Below, one piece after another: positions 8,454 to 17,400 of a DNA stretch of 64,000 nucleotides; position 1 is the stretch's first letter; every line of letters starts with the position of its first letter. Made by a program: the position numbers and the translations under genes. The stretch is taken from assembly GCF_014208045.1 (NCBI RefSeq), contig NZ_JACHML010000001.1, forward strand, positions 434,001 through 498,000, read 5' to 3'. Source of the DNA: Microbacterium thalassium (GTDB lineage Bacteria > Actinomycetota > Actinomycetes > Actinomycetales > Microbacteriaceae). Under the pieces are notes generated by a model. It saw only the letters and a program-made list of their open reading frames with translations, made no database searches and was not told the origin of the DNA.

Positions 8454-9035
8454 ATGTACGTCTTCGCCTACGCCTCGCTGCTGAGCCCCGCATCCCTGGC
8501 CGCCACGCTGCCGGGGATCGACCCCGCAGACTGCGTTCCCGCATGGTGCGGTGACCGCGAGCGCACCTTCTCCGTCGCGTTCCCCAACGACGGCTCCGAG
8601 CCCGACAAGGAGTACCGCGACGTCTCCGGCGAACGACCCGAGATCGTGCGGTTCTGCGATCTTCCGCCCGCGCCCGGGTCACGCGTCAACGGCATCTGCA
8701 TTCCGGTCGACGATGCGAGGCTCGCTCGCCTGCGCCGTCGCGAGCTCCGCTACGACGAGGTCGCGGTCCATGCGGACGTCTCGGCGTATGCCGACGGGCG
8801 CATGTTCGAGCGCGACGTCGTCGCCTTCGTCGGCAGCGCGCGCTACCGCGCCGCGCCGGAGGACCCCGGAGTCGTCCCGCGGTCGTATCTCGACACGGCC
8901 CTCACGGGCGCTCGGCACTGGGACGCGGTCGCTCCGGGATTCCTCGCGGACTTCCACCGGACGACCCTCATGCCCGATCCCGGCCAGGTGGTCGCGCTGA
9001 CCCGCATCGACCGTGAGGACCGCTCTCGGGACTGA
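8454..9035 (+). CDS. gamma-glutamylcyclotransferase-like protein
   Basis: A 193-residue soluble protein starting MYVFAYASLLSP. It matches the opening strand and YxSL substrate loop of the gamma-glutamylcyclotransferase (AIG2-like) fold; an acidic residue in RRELRYDEV could be the general acid. Family members cleave gamma-glutamyl amides to 5-oxoproline, but this substrate is unknown. The start at 8454 has GGGAG about 8 nt upstream; the in-frame ATG at 8436 would add six residues. It follows the radical SAM gene by 89 nt that hold the CGTGGG repeat. Confidence 0.7.
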   Translation: MYVFAYASLLSPASLAATLPGIDPADCVPAWCGDRERTFSVAFPNDGSEPDKEYRDVSGERPEIVRFCDLPPAPGSRVNGICIPVDDARLARLRRRELRYDEVAVHADVSAYADGRMFERDVVAFVGSARYRAAPEDPGVVPRSYLDTALTGARHWDAVAPGFLADFHRTTLMPDPGQVVALTRIDREDRSRD

Positions 9036-9092
9036 CCGGGCCCGGGAAGCGGGCGCCGGTCGACGATGACCCCGAACCCGCTGCCGACCGCT

Positions 9093-10004
9093 TCAGCGGC
9101 CTCGCCCCGTCGGCGCCTCGTCGAGCACGACCTTCGTCCCCACCGCGTCGGGCGCGACCAGATGCGCGACGGCCGCGTCGAGGAAGGCGTCCGACCGCAC
9201 GAGGCGCGCGTGCCAGCCGCCGTCGGTGTCGAGCACCGCGGCACCGGGAAGCGCCGACCGCACGCGCAGCGCCTCGCTGTGCGGGATCACCCGGTCGCCT
9301 GCGTCGTGGGCGACGAGGGTGCGCACCGGCGAACGCAGCGGGTGGGCGACGGCCGACAGACGGGCGATCGGGTCCTGCCCCGGGAAGTACCGGCGGGCGA
9401 ACAGGTCGCGCATCGCGGCATCCGCCTGCTCGTCCATCCCCAGGCGGTCCGCGAACACGTCGAACACCGCCGCGGCGTCGGCCGGCGCCGATGCGGTCAC
9501 GACGCGCCGGACCTGCACACCCTCGGCCGCCGCGACGAGCGTCGCGAGACCCCCGAGGGAGTGTCCGACCAGACCGTGCAGGGCACCGTGACGGGCCTGC
9601 ACCGCGCGGATCGCGTCGAGCCAGTCGACGAGCGAGGTCGCGCGACCGGGCGCGTCGCCGTGGGCGGGCATGTCGACGGCGACGACGCGGAACCGCTCGG
9701 CGAGGAGCTCCCGCACGAGCGGGGCGAACTGGCTCGCACGGCCCTGCCAGCCGTGCACCAGCAGCACCACGTCGGCGCCGTCACCCCACTCGTGCACGTG
9801 GACCCGCGCACCGCGGCCGCGGATGCCGGGGATCGCGGCCTCCCAGAGCCGCGCGCGCTGCATCGTCGGCGCGTCGGAATCGAGGACCGGCATCCGCCGC
9901 CCGACATGCATGAAGAGGGGAAGCGCCAGCTGCGCGGCGAAGGCCGGCGACACGGCCGATGCCGAGGCCAGCGTGCCCCGCACGGCCTGGAGGGTGGCGT
10001 TCAT
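9093..10004 (-). CDS. alpha/beta hydrolase
   Basis: A 303-residue alpha/beta hydrolase. VLLVHGWQG forms the oxyanion region, GHSLGG carries the nucleophile Ser, an Asp sits in HDAGDRVIP, and the His is in GGWHARL near the C-terminus. The start is the ATG at 10004 with GGAG about 6 nt upstream, and a -10-like TACAGT lies at 10016-10021. It diverges from the TetR gene over 69 bp carrying two operators, so it is most likely the repressed target. The substrate is unknown; a small lipophilic ester that also acts as inducer would fit. Confidence 0.85.
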   Translation of the reverse strand: MNATLQAVRGTLASASAVSPAFAAQLALPLFMHVGRRMPVLDSDAPTMQRARLWEAAIPGIRGRGARVHVHEWGDGADVVLLVHGWQGRASQFAPLVRELLAERFRVVAVDMPAHGDAPGRATSLVDWLDAIRAVQARHGALHGLVGHSLGGLATLVAAAEGVQVRRVVTASAPADAAAVFDVFADRLGMDEQADAAMRDLFARRYFPGQDPIARLSAVAHPLRSPVRTLVAHDAGDRVIPHSEALRVRSALPGAAVLDTDGGWHARLVRSDAFLDAAVAHLVAPDAVGTKVVLDEAPTGRGR

Positions 10005-10020
10005 GATGACTCCAAACTGT

Positions 10021-10036
10021 ACGAACGATCGTGCGT
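10021..10036. promoter_or_regulatory. TetR operator 1
   Basis: ACGAACGATCGTGCGT, a near-palindrome. A second copy begins exactly 26 bp downstream. It overlaps the predicted promoter of the minus-strand hydrolase. Confidence 0.75.
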
Positions 10037-10046
10037 CCTTTCTAAT

Positions 10047-10062
10047 ACGAACGATCGTACGT
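10047..10062. promoter_or_regulatory. TetR operator 2
   Basis: ACGAACGATCGTACGT; shared consensus ACGnACGATCGTnCGT. It abuts the -10 of the TetR gene, predicting autorepression. Confidence 0.75.
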
Positions 10063-10067
10063 ACAAT
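10062..10067 (+). promoter_or_regulatory. -10 element of the TetR gene, leaderless
   Basis: TACAAT with a 6-nt gap to the ATG at 10074. Confidence 0.6.
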
Positions 10068-10073
10068 GGCGTC

Positions 10074-10739
10074 ATGGCGCAAGAGCTGATCGACGGACGG
10101 CGCGCCCGCGGCGACGAGACCCGGCGGGTGGTCCTCTCCCACGCGCTCGACCTCGCCAGCGTCGAGGGCCTCGACGGCCTGTCGATCGGCCGCCTCGCCG
10201 AAGCGTCGGGTCAGAGCAAGAGCGGCGTAGCAACGCTGTTCGGGTCGAAGCAGGGACTGCAGCTCTCGGTGATCGACGCGGCGCAGGCGGTGTTCACGCG
10301 AGAGGTGATCGACGCGGTGCGCGAACGCACGCCACGGGGACTCGACCGCGTCGTCGCGCTCGTGACCGGCTGGATCGACTACTCGCGCGGGCGCATCTTC
10401 GCGGGCGGATGCTTCTTCTCTGCGGCATCCGCCGAGTTCGACTCGAAGCCCGGCCCGGTCCGAGACGCCGTGATGGCCGCCCTCGACACGTGGGAGTCGT
10501 ACCTGGCGGCGTCCCTGGCGCACGCGGCGCCCGAGCTGCCCGACATGACCGACCCGGCCCAGGTCGCGTTCGAGGTGACCTCGGTGCTCGCCGCCGCCAA
10601 CACGCGCTCGCTGCTGCACGACAGCGACGAGCCCTACGCCCGCGCCGCCCGAGCCGTCCGCGACCGGCTGCGCGGGCTCGGCGCGGACGAGGCGAAGCTC
10701 GCTCCCCTCACCGAGCAGGCGGATGCCGCCCGGCGCTGA
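10074..10739 (+). CDS. TetR-family transcriptional repressor
   Basis: The 221-residue protein has a TetR helix-turn-helix near residues 36-55 (LSIGRLAEASGQSKSGVATLFGS, read in two parts) and a C-terminal ligand domain. The segment FAGGCFFSAASAEFDSKPGPVRD resembles the TetR_C subgroup whose members guard hydrolases or efflux genes. Two near-identical palindromes lie between it and the divergent hydrolase. It therefore probably represses both genes and releases DNA on binding the hydrolase substrate or product (inference). The ATG at 10074 is placed 6 nt after TACAAT, so the mRNA is probably leaderless. Confidence 0.9.
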   Translation: MAQELIDGRRARGDETRRVVLSHALDLASVEGLDGLSIGRLAEASGQSKSGVATLFGSKQGLQLSVIDAAQAVFTREVIDAVRERTPRGLDRVVALVTGWIDYSRGRIFAGGCFFSAASAEFDSKPGPVRDAVMAALDTWESYLAASLAHAAPELPDMTDPAQVAFEVTSVLAAANTRSLLHDSDEPYARAARAVRDRLRGLGADEAKLAPLTEQADAARR

Positions 10740-10756
10740 ACGGCACCGGGCGGGGT

Positions 10757-12712
10757 TCAGCCCGCGGTCGGGTCGACCTGACGCCCGCTGAGCTCCTCGA
10801 GCACGTCGTCGCCGACCGCGGCATCCTCGAACGGCGCGTCGATCTCGGCGCGGTCGAGCAGCTCGGCCATGCGGCGCCGGCGCTGGCGCGTCACGAGCGT
10901 CACGACGGTCCCGGCGCGACCGGCACGGCCGGTCCGGCCGGAGCGATGCAGGTACGTCTTGTACTCGTCGGGCGCGTCGGCCTGCACGACCAGGTCGATG
11001 TCGTCGACGTGGATGCCGCGTGCGGCGACGTCGGTCGCAACGAGCACCCGCACCTTTCCGCTCGTGAGCTTCTCGAGGTTGCGCGTGCGCTTGGCCTGGT
11101 TGAGGTCGCCGTGGAGTGCGAGGGCCGGGACGCCGGCATCCTCGAACTGCTCCGACAGCATCTCGGCGTACGCCCGCGTCCGCGCGAAGACGAGGGTCTT
11201 GCCCTCGCGATCGACGAGCGAGGTGAGGATGTCGGGCTTCTGACGGTGGTCGATCACGAGAACGCGGTGATCGATCGTGCCGGAATCCTGGTCCTCGCCG
11301 GCGACCTCGTAGACGGCCGGCTCCACGAGGAACTCGTCGACGAGAGCCGCGACCTCGCGGTCGAGCGTCGCCGAGAACAGCAGCTTCTGGCTGCCGTCCT
11401 CGGTCAGGCGCAGGATCCGCTGCACCGGCTCGAGGAATCCGAGCTCGCACATGTGGTCGGCCTCGTCGAGCACCGCGACGCGGATCTCGGACAGGTCGAG
11501 CTTGCCCTGCTCGTGCAGATCCTCGATGCGGCCGGGGGTGCCGATGACGATGTCCACGCCCTTCTTCAGAGCGCCGACCTGGCGCGCCTGCGGGACGCCG
11601 CCGTAGATCTGCGTCGTGAACAGGCCGACGCTGCGCGCGATCGGCTGGATCGTGCGGTCGATCTGGAGTGCGAGCTCGCGGGTGGGCGCGAGGATCAGGG
11701 CACGGGGAGCGCGGCCGAACTCGCGCTTCTTGCCGGCCTGTGCGCGCAGGATCGACTCCACCAGCGGGGCGCCGAACGCGATGGTCTTGCCCGAGCCGGT
11801 GCGGCCGCGGGCGAGCACGTCGGCGCCGTCGAGGATCGGGCCGACGGTCGCCGCCTGGATCGGGAACGGCGTCTCGGCGCCCATGTCCGCGAGCGTGCGG
11901 ACGATGTTCTGTCCCAGCCCGAGGTCGGCGAACGTCGTGCCCGAGACCTCGTCGGCCTGGATCGCCCGGGCCTGCAGACGCTCGTGCACGACGTCGACGT
12001 GCTCGTCGTGCGCGCGCGTCGCGCCGGGCTTCGCGGTCCAGTCGGCGCGGCTCGGCCCGTCGCCGCGGCGGGGGCGGTCGTCGCGGCGCGGACGCTCATC
12101 GCGACGAGCGCGATCCTCGTAGCGGCCACGGTCGTCCCGGCGCGGACGATCCTCGTACCGCGGACGCTCATCGCGACGCGGACGGTCGTCGCGACGCGCG
12201 CGATCCTCGTACCGGCGCTCGTCCTGACGCGGACGGTCGTCCCGGCGCGGGCGGTCCTCGTAGCGGCCACGGTCATCCCGGCGCGGACGATCCTCGTACC
12301 GCGGACGCTCATCGCGACGCGGACGGTCGTCGCGACGCGCGCGATCCTCGTACCGGCGCTCGTCCTGACGCGGACGGTCGTCGCGACGCGGGCGGTCCTC
12401 GTACCGGGCACGGTCATCCCGGCGCGGACGATCCTCGTACCGGCCACGGTCGTCGCGGCGCGCCCGGTCCTGACTGCGGATGGCGCGCGCCTCGTCGCGG
12501 CCGGCCTTCTCCTGGGCGCTCCAGCGACGCTTCGGAGCGCTCTCGGCCTGCTCGGCGCGATAGCCGCGATGGTTCGGGCTCTTCGAGCCCGCCTTGCCCG
12601 CCGACGATTCGCCGGGGCGGCGCTTGCGGTCCTGATAGGAGGTCTTCGCGGCGTAGCGCGGCTCGAAGTTCTTGGCGGCTCGGCCGCCCGCGGGCTTCTT
12701 GTTCTTGGGCAC
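10757..12712 (-). CDS. DEAD-box RNA helicase with RD-rich N-terminal repeat
   Basis: A 651-residue RNA helicase of the RhlE/DeaD type. The Q-motif region FADLGLGQNI, motif I GRTGSGKT, PTRELA, the DEAD box, SAT and HRSGRTGRAGR are all present and in order. It should unwind structured RNA, for example during cold growth or ribosome assembly. Residues about 82-220 are a low-complexity, strongly charged Arg/Asp region (RRDDRPR, RYEDR units) containing two tandem 47-residue copies (107-200). Such tails bind RNA and may drive condensates. Here the tail is N-terminal, not C-terminal as in many homologs. The start is a GTG at 12712 with AAGGA upstream. Confidence 0.92.
   Translation of the reverse strand: MPKNKKPAGGRAAKNFEPRYAAKTSYQDRKRRPGESSAGKAGSKSPNHRGYRAEQAESAPKRRWSAQEKAGRDEARAIRSQDRARRDDRGRYEDRPRRDDRARYEDRPRRDDRPRQDERRYEDRARRDDRPRRDERPRYEDRPRRDDRGRYEDRPRRDDRPRQDERRYEDRARRDDRPRRDERPRYEDRPRRDDRGRYEDRARRDERPRRDDRPRRGDGPSRADWTAKPGATRAHDEHVDVVHERLQARAIQADEVSGTTFADLGLGQNIVRTLADMGAETPFPIQAATVGPILDGADVLARGRTGSGKTIAFGAPLVESILRAQAGKKREFGRAPRALILAPTRELALQIDRTIQPIARSVGLFTTQIYGGVPQARQVGALKKGVDIVIGTPGRIEDLHEQGKLDLSEIRVAVLDEADHMCELGFLEPVQRILRLTEDGSQKLLFSATLDREVAALVDEFLVEPAVYEVAGEDQDSGTIDHRVLVIDHRQKPDILTSLVDREGKTLVFARTRAYAEMLSEQFEDAGVPALALHGDLNQAKRTRNLEKLTSGKVRVLVATDVAARGIHVDDIDLVVQADAPDEYKTYLHRSGRTGRAGRAGTVVTLVTRQRRRRMAELLDRAEIDAPFEDAAVGDDVLEELSGRQVDPTAG
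12113..12394 (-). repeat. two tandem 141-bp repeats in the helicase N-terminus
   Basis: Units 12254-12394 and 12113-12253 differ at about four bases and encode the same 47 residues. The period is a multiple of three, so copy-number change keeps the frame. Smaller RYEDR/RRDD units occur inside each copy. Confidence 0.9.
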
Positions 12713-13088
12713 GGGTGCGTCCTTCTCGGGTTCTCTGGCACGAGAACAGCGTCCGAGCGCACGCCCGGACAGCCCGGACAACCGTCGGCCGGGGGCCATT
12801 CCTGTGATGGTTCATGCGCGCCGATCGGCGCTCACCATCGGCCCCCTGGACTCACAAATCTCCGCGCCCGTACGACGCGGCGTCCTGAGCCGACGATCCA
12901 GATTATCGGCAGATCCTGAGAGTCGGCAGATCGCCTGCGTCGCCCGGCGAGGATACGATGCTCCCGGTACGAGCGCCGTCACAGAGCCGTCAGCAAGGGG
13001 GGAACCTGCGGGTGTCGACGACGCTCGCTTCGGGATTCCGTGCCGGACGGTCTCGTGCGGAGCGAGCCGTCGACCCCGCGGAACAACG
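12713..13088. other. 376-bp intergenic region between divergent helicase and DUF998 genes
   Basis: I see no credible gene. It should hold the helicase promoter and leader. Notable are a perfect 14-bp palindrome GCGCCGATCGGCGC near 12818-12831, flanked by GATGGT and ACCATC, and two direct copies of TCGGCAGATC (12906-12915 and 12923-12932). The palindrome may form a hairpin in the helicase leader. Confidence 0.5.
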
Positions 13089-14066
13089 ATGACAACGTCG
13101 ACGATCAGCATCCAGGTTCCGCCCGCCATCGCCCGTCGCGCCGTCGACGTGCCCCGGAAGCGCGCGACGCGCACGCGGCGCCCGCTCTCGCACCGCTCGT
13201 TCACGCTCGCCATCAGCAGCCTGGCCTTCGGCGTCCTCGTGGCGGTGCTCACCACGAGCGACCCGTTCTGGTGGCGGCTGCATTTCTCCGAGCTGGGAAC
13301 CCACGCCGACTTCTCGGGACGCCTGTTCAACACGACCGTGATCGGCGCGGGGATGCTGCTGGCGATGTACGGGATGCTGCTGCGCGCCGACCTGCCCGAG
13401 TCGGTCGGCGTGTGGGCCTCGCGCGGCATCCGCACCTCGATCGTGTCGGCGGGTGCGCACATGACGATGGTGGGGCTGGTGCCCATCCCCGTCTCGCCCG
13501 CCATGCACGACCTCGCCGCCATGGGCCTGGCCCTGTCGTTCCTCGCACTGGTCGTCTCGGCGCTCGGGATGCGCGGGGTCGCGCGGCGGTTCCGTGCCGT
13601 CACCGGCGTCGGCGTGGCCGTCCTCGCGGGCGGGATGACGGCGCTGATCACCGGAGTGGTCAACCTCGCGGCGTACGAGGCCATCGCGTTCGCCACGGTG
13701 GCGTGCTGGATCGGCGTGTTCAACCGCACCACCCACGGCGCCGGCGCTCGTGCGGTCCTCACCCCGGCAGCGCCGACAATGGATGCATGGCAGAGCCCGA
13801 GTCCCCGCATCCCATCACCGTCGCCATCGAGCGACGCGTCGACCCGGCCCGCACCGTCGAGGCGACGAGCTGGATGCAGGCCGGCACCGACCTCGCTTCG
13901 GGCTTCGACGGCTTCCTCGGCTCGGGCTGGGTCCGCGCCGGAGAGGCCAGCGACCTCTGGTACATGCTGTACCGCTTCCGCGACATCGCCACTCTGGAGG
14001 CCTGGGAGGGATCGCCGCAGCGATCGTGGTGGCTCGAGTCGGGGCGGGCGTTCGCCCGCGAGGTGA
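13089..14066 (+). CDS. DUF998-type membrane protein with overlapping C-terminal extension
   Basis: The 325-residue reading frame has about six transmembrane helices between residues 36 and 215, with the pattern of DUF998 proteins (FSELGTHADFSGRLFNTTVIGAG, then SAGAHMTMVGLVP). Their function is unknown. The membrane part ends near 13750. The frame then stays open for 280 nt inside the next gene, adding about 90 Ser/Arg/Pro-rich residues that look like an out-of-frame read of that gene. Either this is a genuine long same-strand overlap, or the true stop was lost by mutation or sequencing error. The start at 13089 is the first ATG before the helices. Confidence 0.65.
   Translation: MTTSTISIQVPPAIARRAVDVPRKRATRTRRPLSHRSFTLAISSLAFGVLVAVLTTSDPFWWRLHFSELGTHADFSGRLFNTTVIGAGMLLAMYGMLLRADLPESVGVWASRGIRTSIVSAGAHMTMVGLVPIPVSPAMHDLAAMGLALSFLALVVSALGMRGVARRFRAVTGVGVAVLAGGMTALITGVVNLAAYEAIAFATVACWIGVFNRTTHGAGARAVLTPAAPTMDAWQSPSPRIPSPSPSSDASTRPAPSRRRAGCRPAPTSLRASTASSARAGSAPERPATSGTCCTASATSPLWRPGRDRRSDRGGSSRGGRSPAR
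13775..13780 (+). promoter_or_regulatory. -10 element of the monooxygenase-like gene, leaderless
   Basis: GACAAT with a 6-nt gap to the ATG at 13787, lying inside the upstream reading frame. Confidence 0.5.
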
Positions 14067-14416
14067 GGGTCGAGCGGCGCACCGGCATCGAGGGGTGGTT
14101 CGACGCGCCCTTCGCCCTCGACGTCGAGACGCGCCCGGGCTCGGATGAGACCGCCACATCGCCCGTGCGGCAGCCCATTCCGGCCGCGCCACCGCGCTGG
14201 AAGCAGGCGGTGACGATCTGGCTCGGGTTCTTCCCGGTGAACCTGCTGGCGTCGTGGCTGCTCGGCTACGTCCCCGGGTTCGAGGCGCTTCCGCTCGTCG
14301 TGCGCGTGCTGATCTCGACGCTCCTGCTCACCCCGCTGATGACGTACCTCGTCCTCCCGGCCGTGACGCGCATGCTGCGGCCGTGGCTGCAGCGGCCGCG
14401 ACGTCTCGCGGCCTGA
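13787..14416 (+). CDS. antibiotic-biosynthesis-monooxygenase-like protein with C-terminal membrane helices
   Basis: The 209-residue protein has an N-terminal alpha-beta domain of about 100 residues. ITVAIERRVDP, FPGFLGSGWV-like spacing and WYMLYRFRD resemble the ABM dimeric barrel fold. Two transmembrane helices follow at about 138-160 and 168-190 (TIWLGFFPVNLLASWLLG, then LVVRVLISTLLLTPLMTYL). ABM domains with this tail occur widely in actinobacteria and proteobacteria, but their reaction is unknown. The start lies 6 nt after GACAAT and overlaps the DUF998 frame by 280 nt. The codon pattern is typical of the genome, so this frame is real. Confidence 0.8.
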   Translation: MAEPESPHPITVAIERRVDPARTVEATSWMQAGTDLASGFDGFLGSGWVRAGEASDLWYMLYRFRDIATLEAWEGSPQRSWWLESGRAFAREVRVERRTGIEGWFDAPFALDVETRPGSDETATSPVRQPIPAAPPRWKQAVTIWLGFFPVNLLASWLLGYVPGFEALPLVVRVLISTLLLTPLMTYLVLPAVTRMLRPWLQRPRRLAA

Positions 14417-14425
14417 CGCCGCGGC

Positions 14426-17400
14426 TCAGCGCTCCTCGTCGTCACCCGGGACGTCGTCGGACTCGTCCGGTCCGGGAGCGACGTCGCCGGCCCCTTCGGG
14501 GGCGTCCTCGCCGTTCTCGCCGTCGCGCGCGCCCTCATCGTCGGATGCGCCCTCGTCCTCGGACGCGCCCTCATCCTCGGCCTGCTCGACCTCGGCATCC
14601 GCCGCGGGCTCGGACACGTCGTCGGCGTTGCCATCGGCATCCGCATCGGCATCGCCGACGGCATCCGCGTCGGTTTCGGATTCGCCTTCGACAGCAGCGC
14701 CCTCGTCCGGCTCCGGCTCCATACTCGACGGCGTGTACGCGCTCGGGGCATAGGTGCCGGGAGTCAGCCTGTCCGCGCCCGGCAGCCGGCGCGGGGCGGG
14801 CTCGTCGGCTTCGGCCTCGGACTCACCGGCGTCGCCGCCCTCGACGGCTTCGATTCCAGACTCGTCGGTCTCGTCGGCGGGCGTCTCGACCGCATCCGCC
14901 CCCTCGGCGTCGCCGCCGTCGACGGCGTCGCCTGCGGGCTCGTCCTCCGGCGCCTCCGCCGCGTCGGTGTCGTCGTCGCCCGCCTCGGGACCGGGCCCAT
15001 CGGCCGCCGGGATCGCGCCTCCGTCCACGACGTCGGCGGCGCCCTCGGGAGCGGGCTGGTCGGCGGGCACCTCGATGTCGGGCGCCTCCTCGATCGTCGG
15101 CACCTCGACGTCCTCCGCGGTCGCGACCGCGACCGTTCCCACGGCGGCGGTGGCGGCGGCCGCGGCCGCCAGGCGACGCTCGCGACGGGTCTCGAACACG
15201 GGCTCGGCGCCATCCGCCTCGACGGGGCCGTCCTGGGCGGTCGCGCCCTCGAGCTCCGGCGAGTCCGCGGTGCCGGCCTTCGCCGCGCGACGAGCCTGCC
15301 GGCGCTCCTTCGCCCCCTCGACGAGGTTGTAGAGCGTCGGCAGCACGAGGAGCGTCAGCACGGTCGAGGACACCAGTCCGCCGATGACCACGATCGCCAG
15401 CGGCTGCGAGATGAACCCGCCGTGTCCGGTGATCCCGAGGGCCATGGGCGTGAGCGCGAAGATCGTGGCGAGCGCCGTCATGAGGATCGGGCGGAGTCTG
15501 CGCGCGCCGCCGGCGATCGTCGCGTCGTGGGCCGACAGCCCCTTCTCGCGGTACTGGTTCACGAGGTCCACGAGGACGATGGCATTCGTCACGACGATGC
15601 CGATGAGCATCAGCACGCCGATGAGCGAGGCGACGCCGAGCGGGACGCCGGTGACGATCTGCAGCAGGATCGCGCCGGTCGCCGCGAAGGGCACCGAGAT
15701 CAGCAGCAGCAGCGGCTGGCGCAGCGACTTGAAGGTCGCGACCATCACGACGTACACGATGAGGATGGCCGCCAGCAGCGCGAGCCCCAGCTGCGAGAAC
15801 GCGTCCTGCTGCTGCGACACGACACCTCCCAGGCTCGCGCGCGCGCCCTCGGGCAGGTCGATGTCGGTGAGGGCCTCGTCGACGGCGGCGGTGGCGGCCG
15901 TGAGGTCGTCGGTCGAAGGCGTGACCGCGACGGTCGCGGTTCGCTGTCCGCGCTCGGTCGTGATCGACGTGGGGCCCTCGGCGACCTCGACCGTCGCCAC
16001 GTCCTGCAGCTCGACGGGGCCGGTCGCGGTCGGGATCGTCAGCTCGCGCAGCTCGTCGAGGCTCACGGGCGTCTCGGATGCCGCGAGGTACACCGTCAGC
16101 GCGGTGTCGTCGATCTCGACGGCGCCGACGGACTGGGGCCGCATCGTGTTCGACACCAGGGCTCCGACCGCGACCTCCGACAGGCCGCGCGACGCGGCCT
16201 CCTCGCGGTCGACGGTGACGGCGATGTACGGCAGCGACGCGGAGAGGTTGCTCGAGACCTGTGCGACGCCCTCGGATCCGGTGACGGTCTCGACGACGAC
16301 GTCGGTCGCCTCCTGCAGCGTGGACGAGTCGGGCGCGGTCACGCCGATCTCGATGTCGCTGGACCCGAAGCCGCCGCCCGAGGCCGACACGGTGATCTCA
16401 CCGGCGTCGTCGAGGTCGGCCATGGCCGCGATGACCTCGTCGCGCAGGGCCACCTGATCGACGTCCTCGGCGGTCGTGATCGAGTAGGTGATGCCGCTGC
16501 CGCCGCCCGAGAAGGCGTCCGCGAGAGCGGAGCCGCTCGTGCCGATCGAGGCCTGGACGGTCTCGATGCCGTCGATGTCCAGCAGGACCTCCTCGACGCG
16601 CTCGGCGGCGGCCTCCTCGGCCTCGAGGCTCGGCGCCGCGCCGATGTCCTGGGTCATCGTGAAGGTGTTCTGCCCCGAGTCGCCGAGGAAGTTCGTCTTC
16701 ATGAACGGCGCCGCGGCCACGGTTCCCGCCAGCACCAGGACCGCGAGGATGAGCGTGATCCACGAGTGGCGCAGCGTCCAGCGCAGCACGGGCAGGTAGC
16801 CCTTCTGCAGGAACGACGGCGGCGCCGCGGGGTCCTCGGGGTCGACCTGCTCGCCCGCCTCGTTCAGAAGGGGCTTGCCGGGCTTGAGGAACCAGTACGC
16901 CAGCACCGGGACGATCGTGAGCGCGACCAGCAGCGACGCGAGCATCGCGATCGTGACGGTCAGCGCGAACGGGCGGAAGAGCTCGCCGGTGATGTCGCTG
17001 ACGAAGGCGATCGGCAGGAACACCGCCACGGTGGTGATGGTCGACGACGAGATCGCGGTGGCGACCTCGCCGACGCCGCGCAGGACCGACTTCATCTTGT
17101 CGGCGTCGCCCACGTAGTGGCGCTTGATGTTCTCGATCACGACGATCGAGTCGTCCACGACGCGTCCGATCGAGATCGTCAGAGCCCCGAGCGTCAGGAT
17201 GTTGAGCGAGTAGCCGAAGGTCTGGATGCCGATGAAGGTGATGAGCACGCTCGTCGGGATCGAGATCGCCGTCACGAGGGTCGCGCGCACCGACAGCAGG
17301 AACAGCAGGATCACCAGCACGGCGAACGCGAGCCCGAGCATGCCCTCGACCGCGAGCGTCTCGATCGACTGCTCGATGTACGGGGCCTGGTCGAACACGA

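Noticed and set aside
12817..12932. Palindrome and direct repeats before the helicase as a mobile-element footprint
   Set aside because: No transposase, target-site duplication or terminal repeats are nearby. A leader hairpin is the simpler reading.
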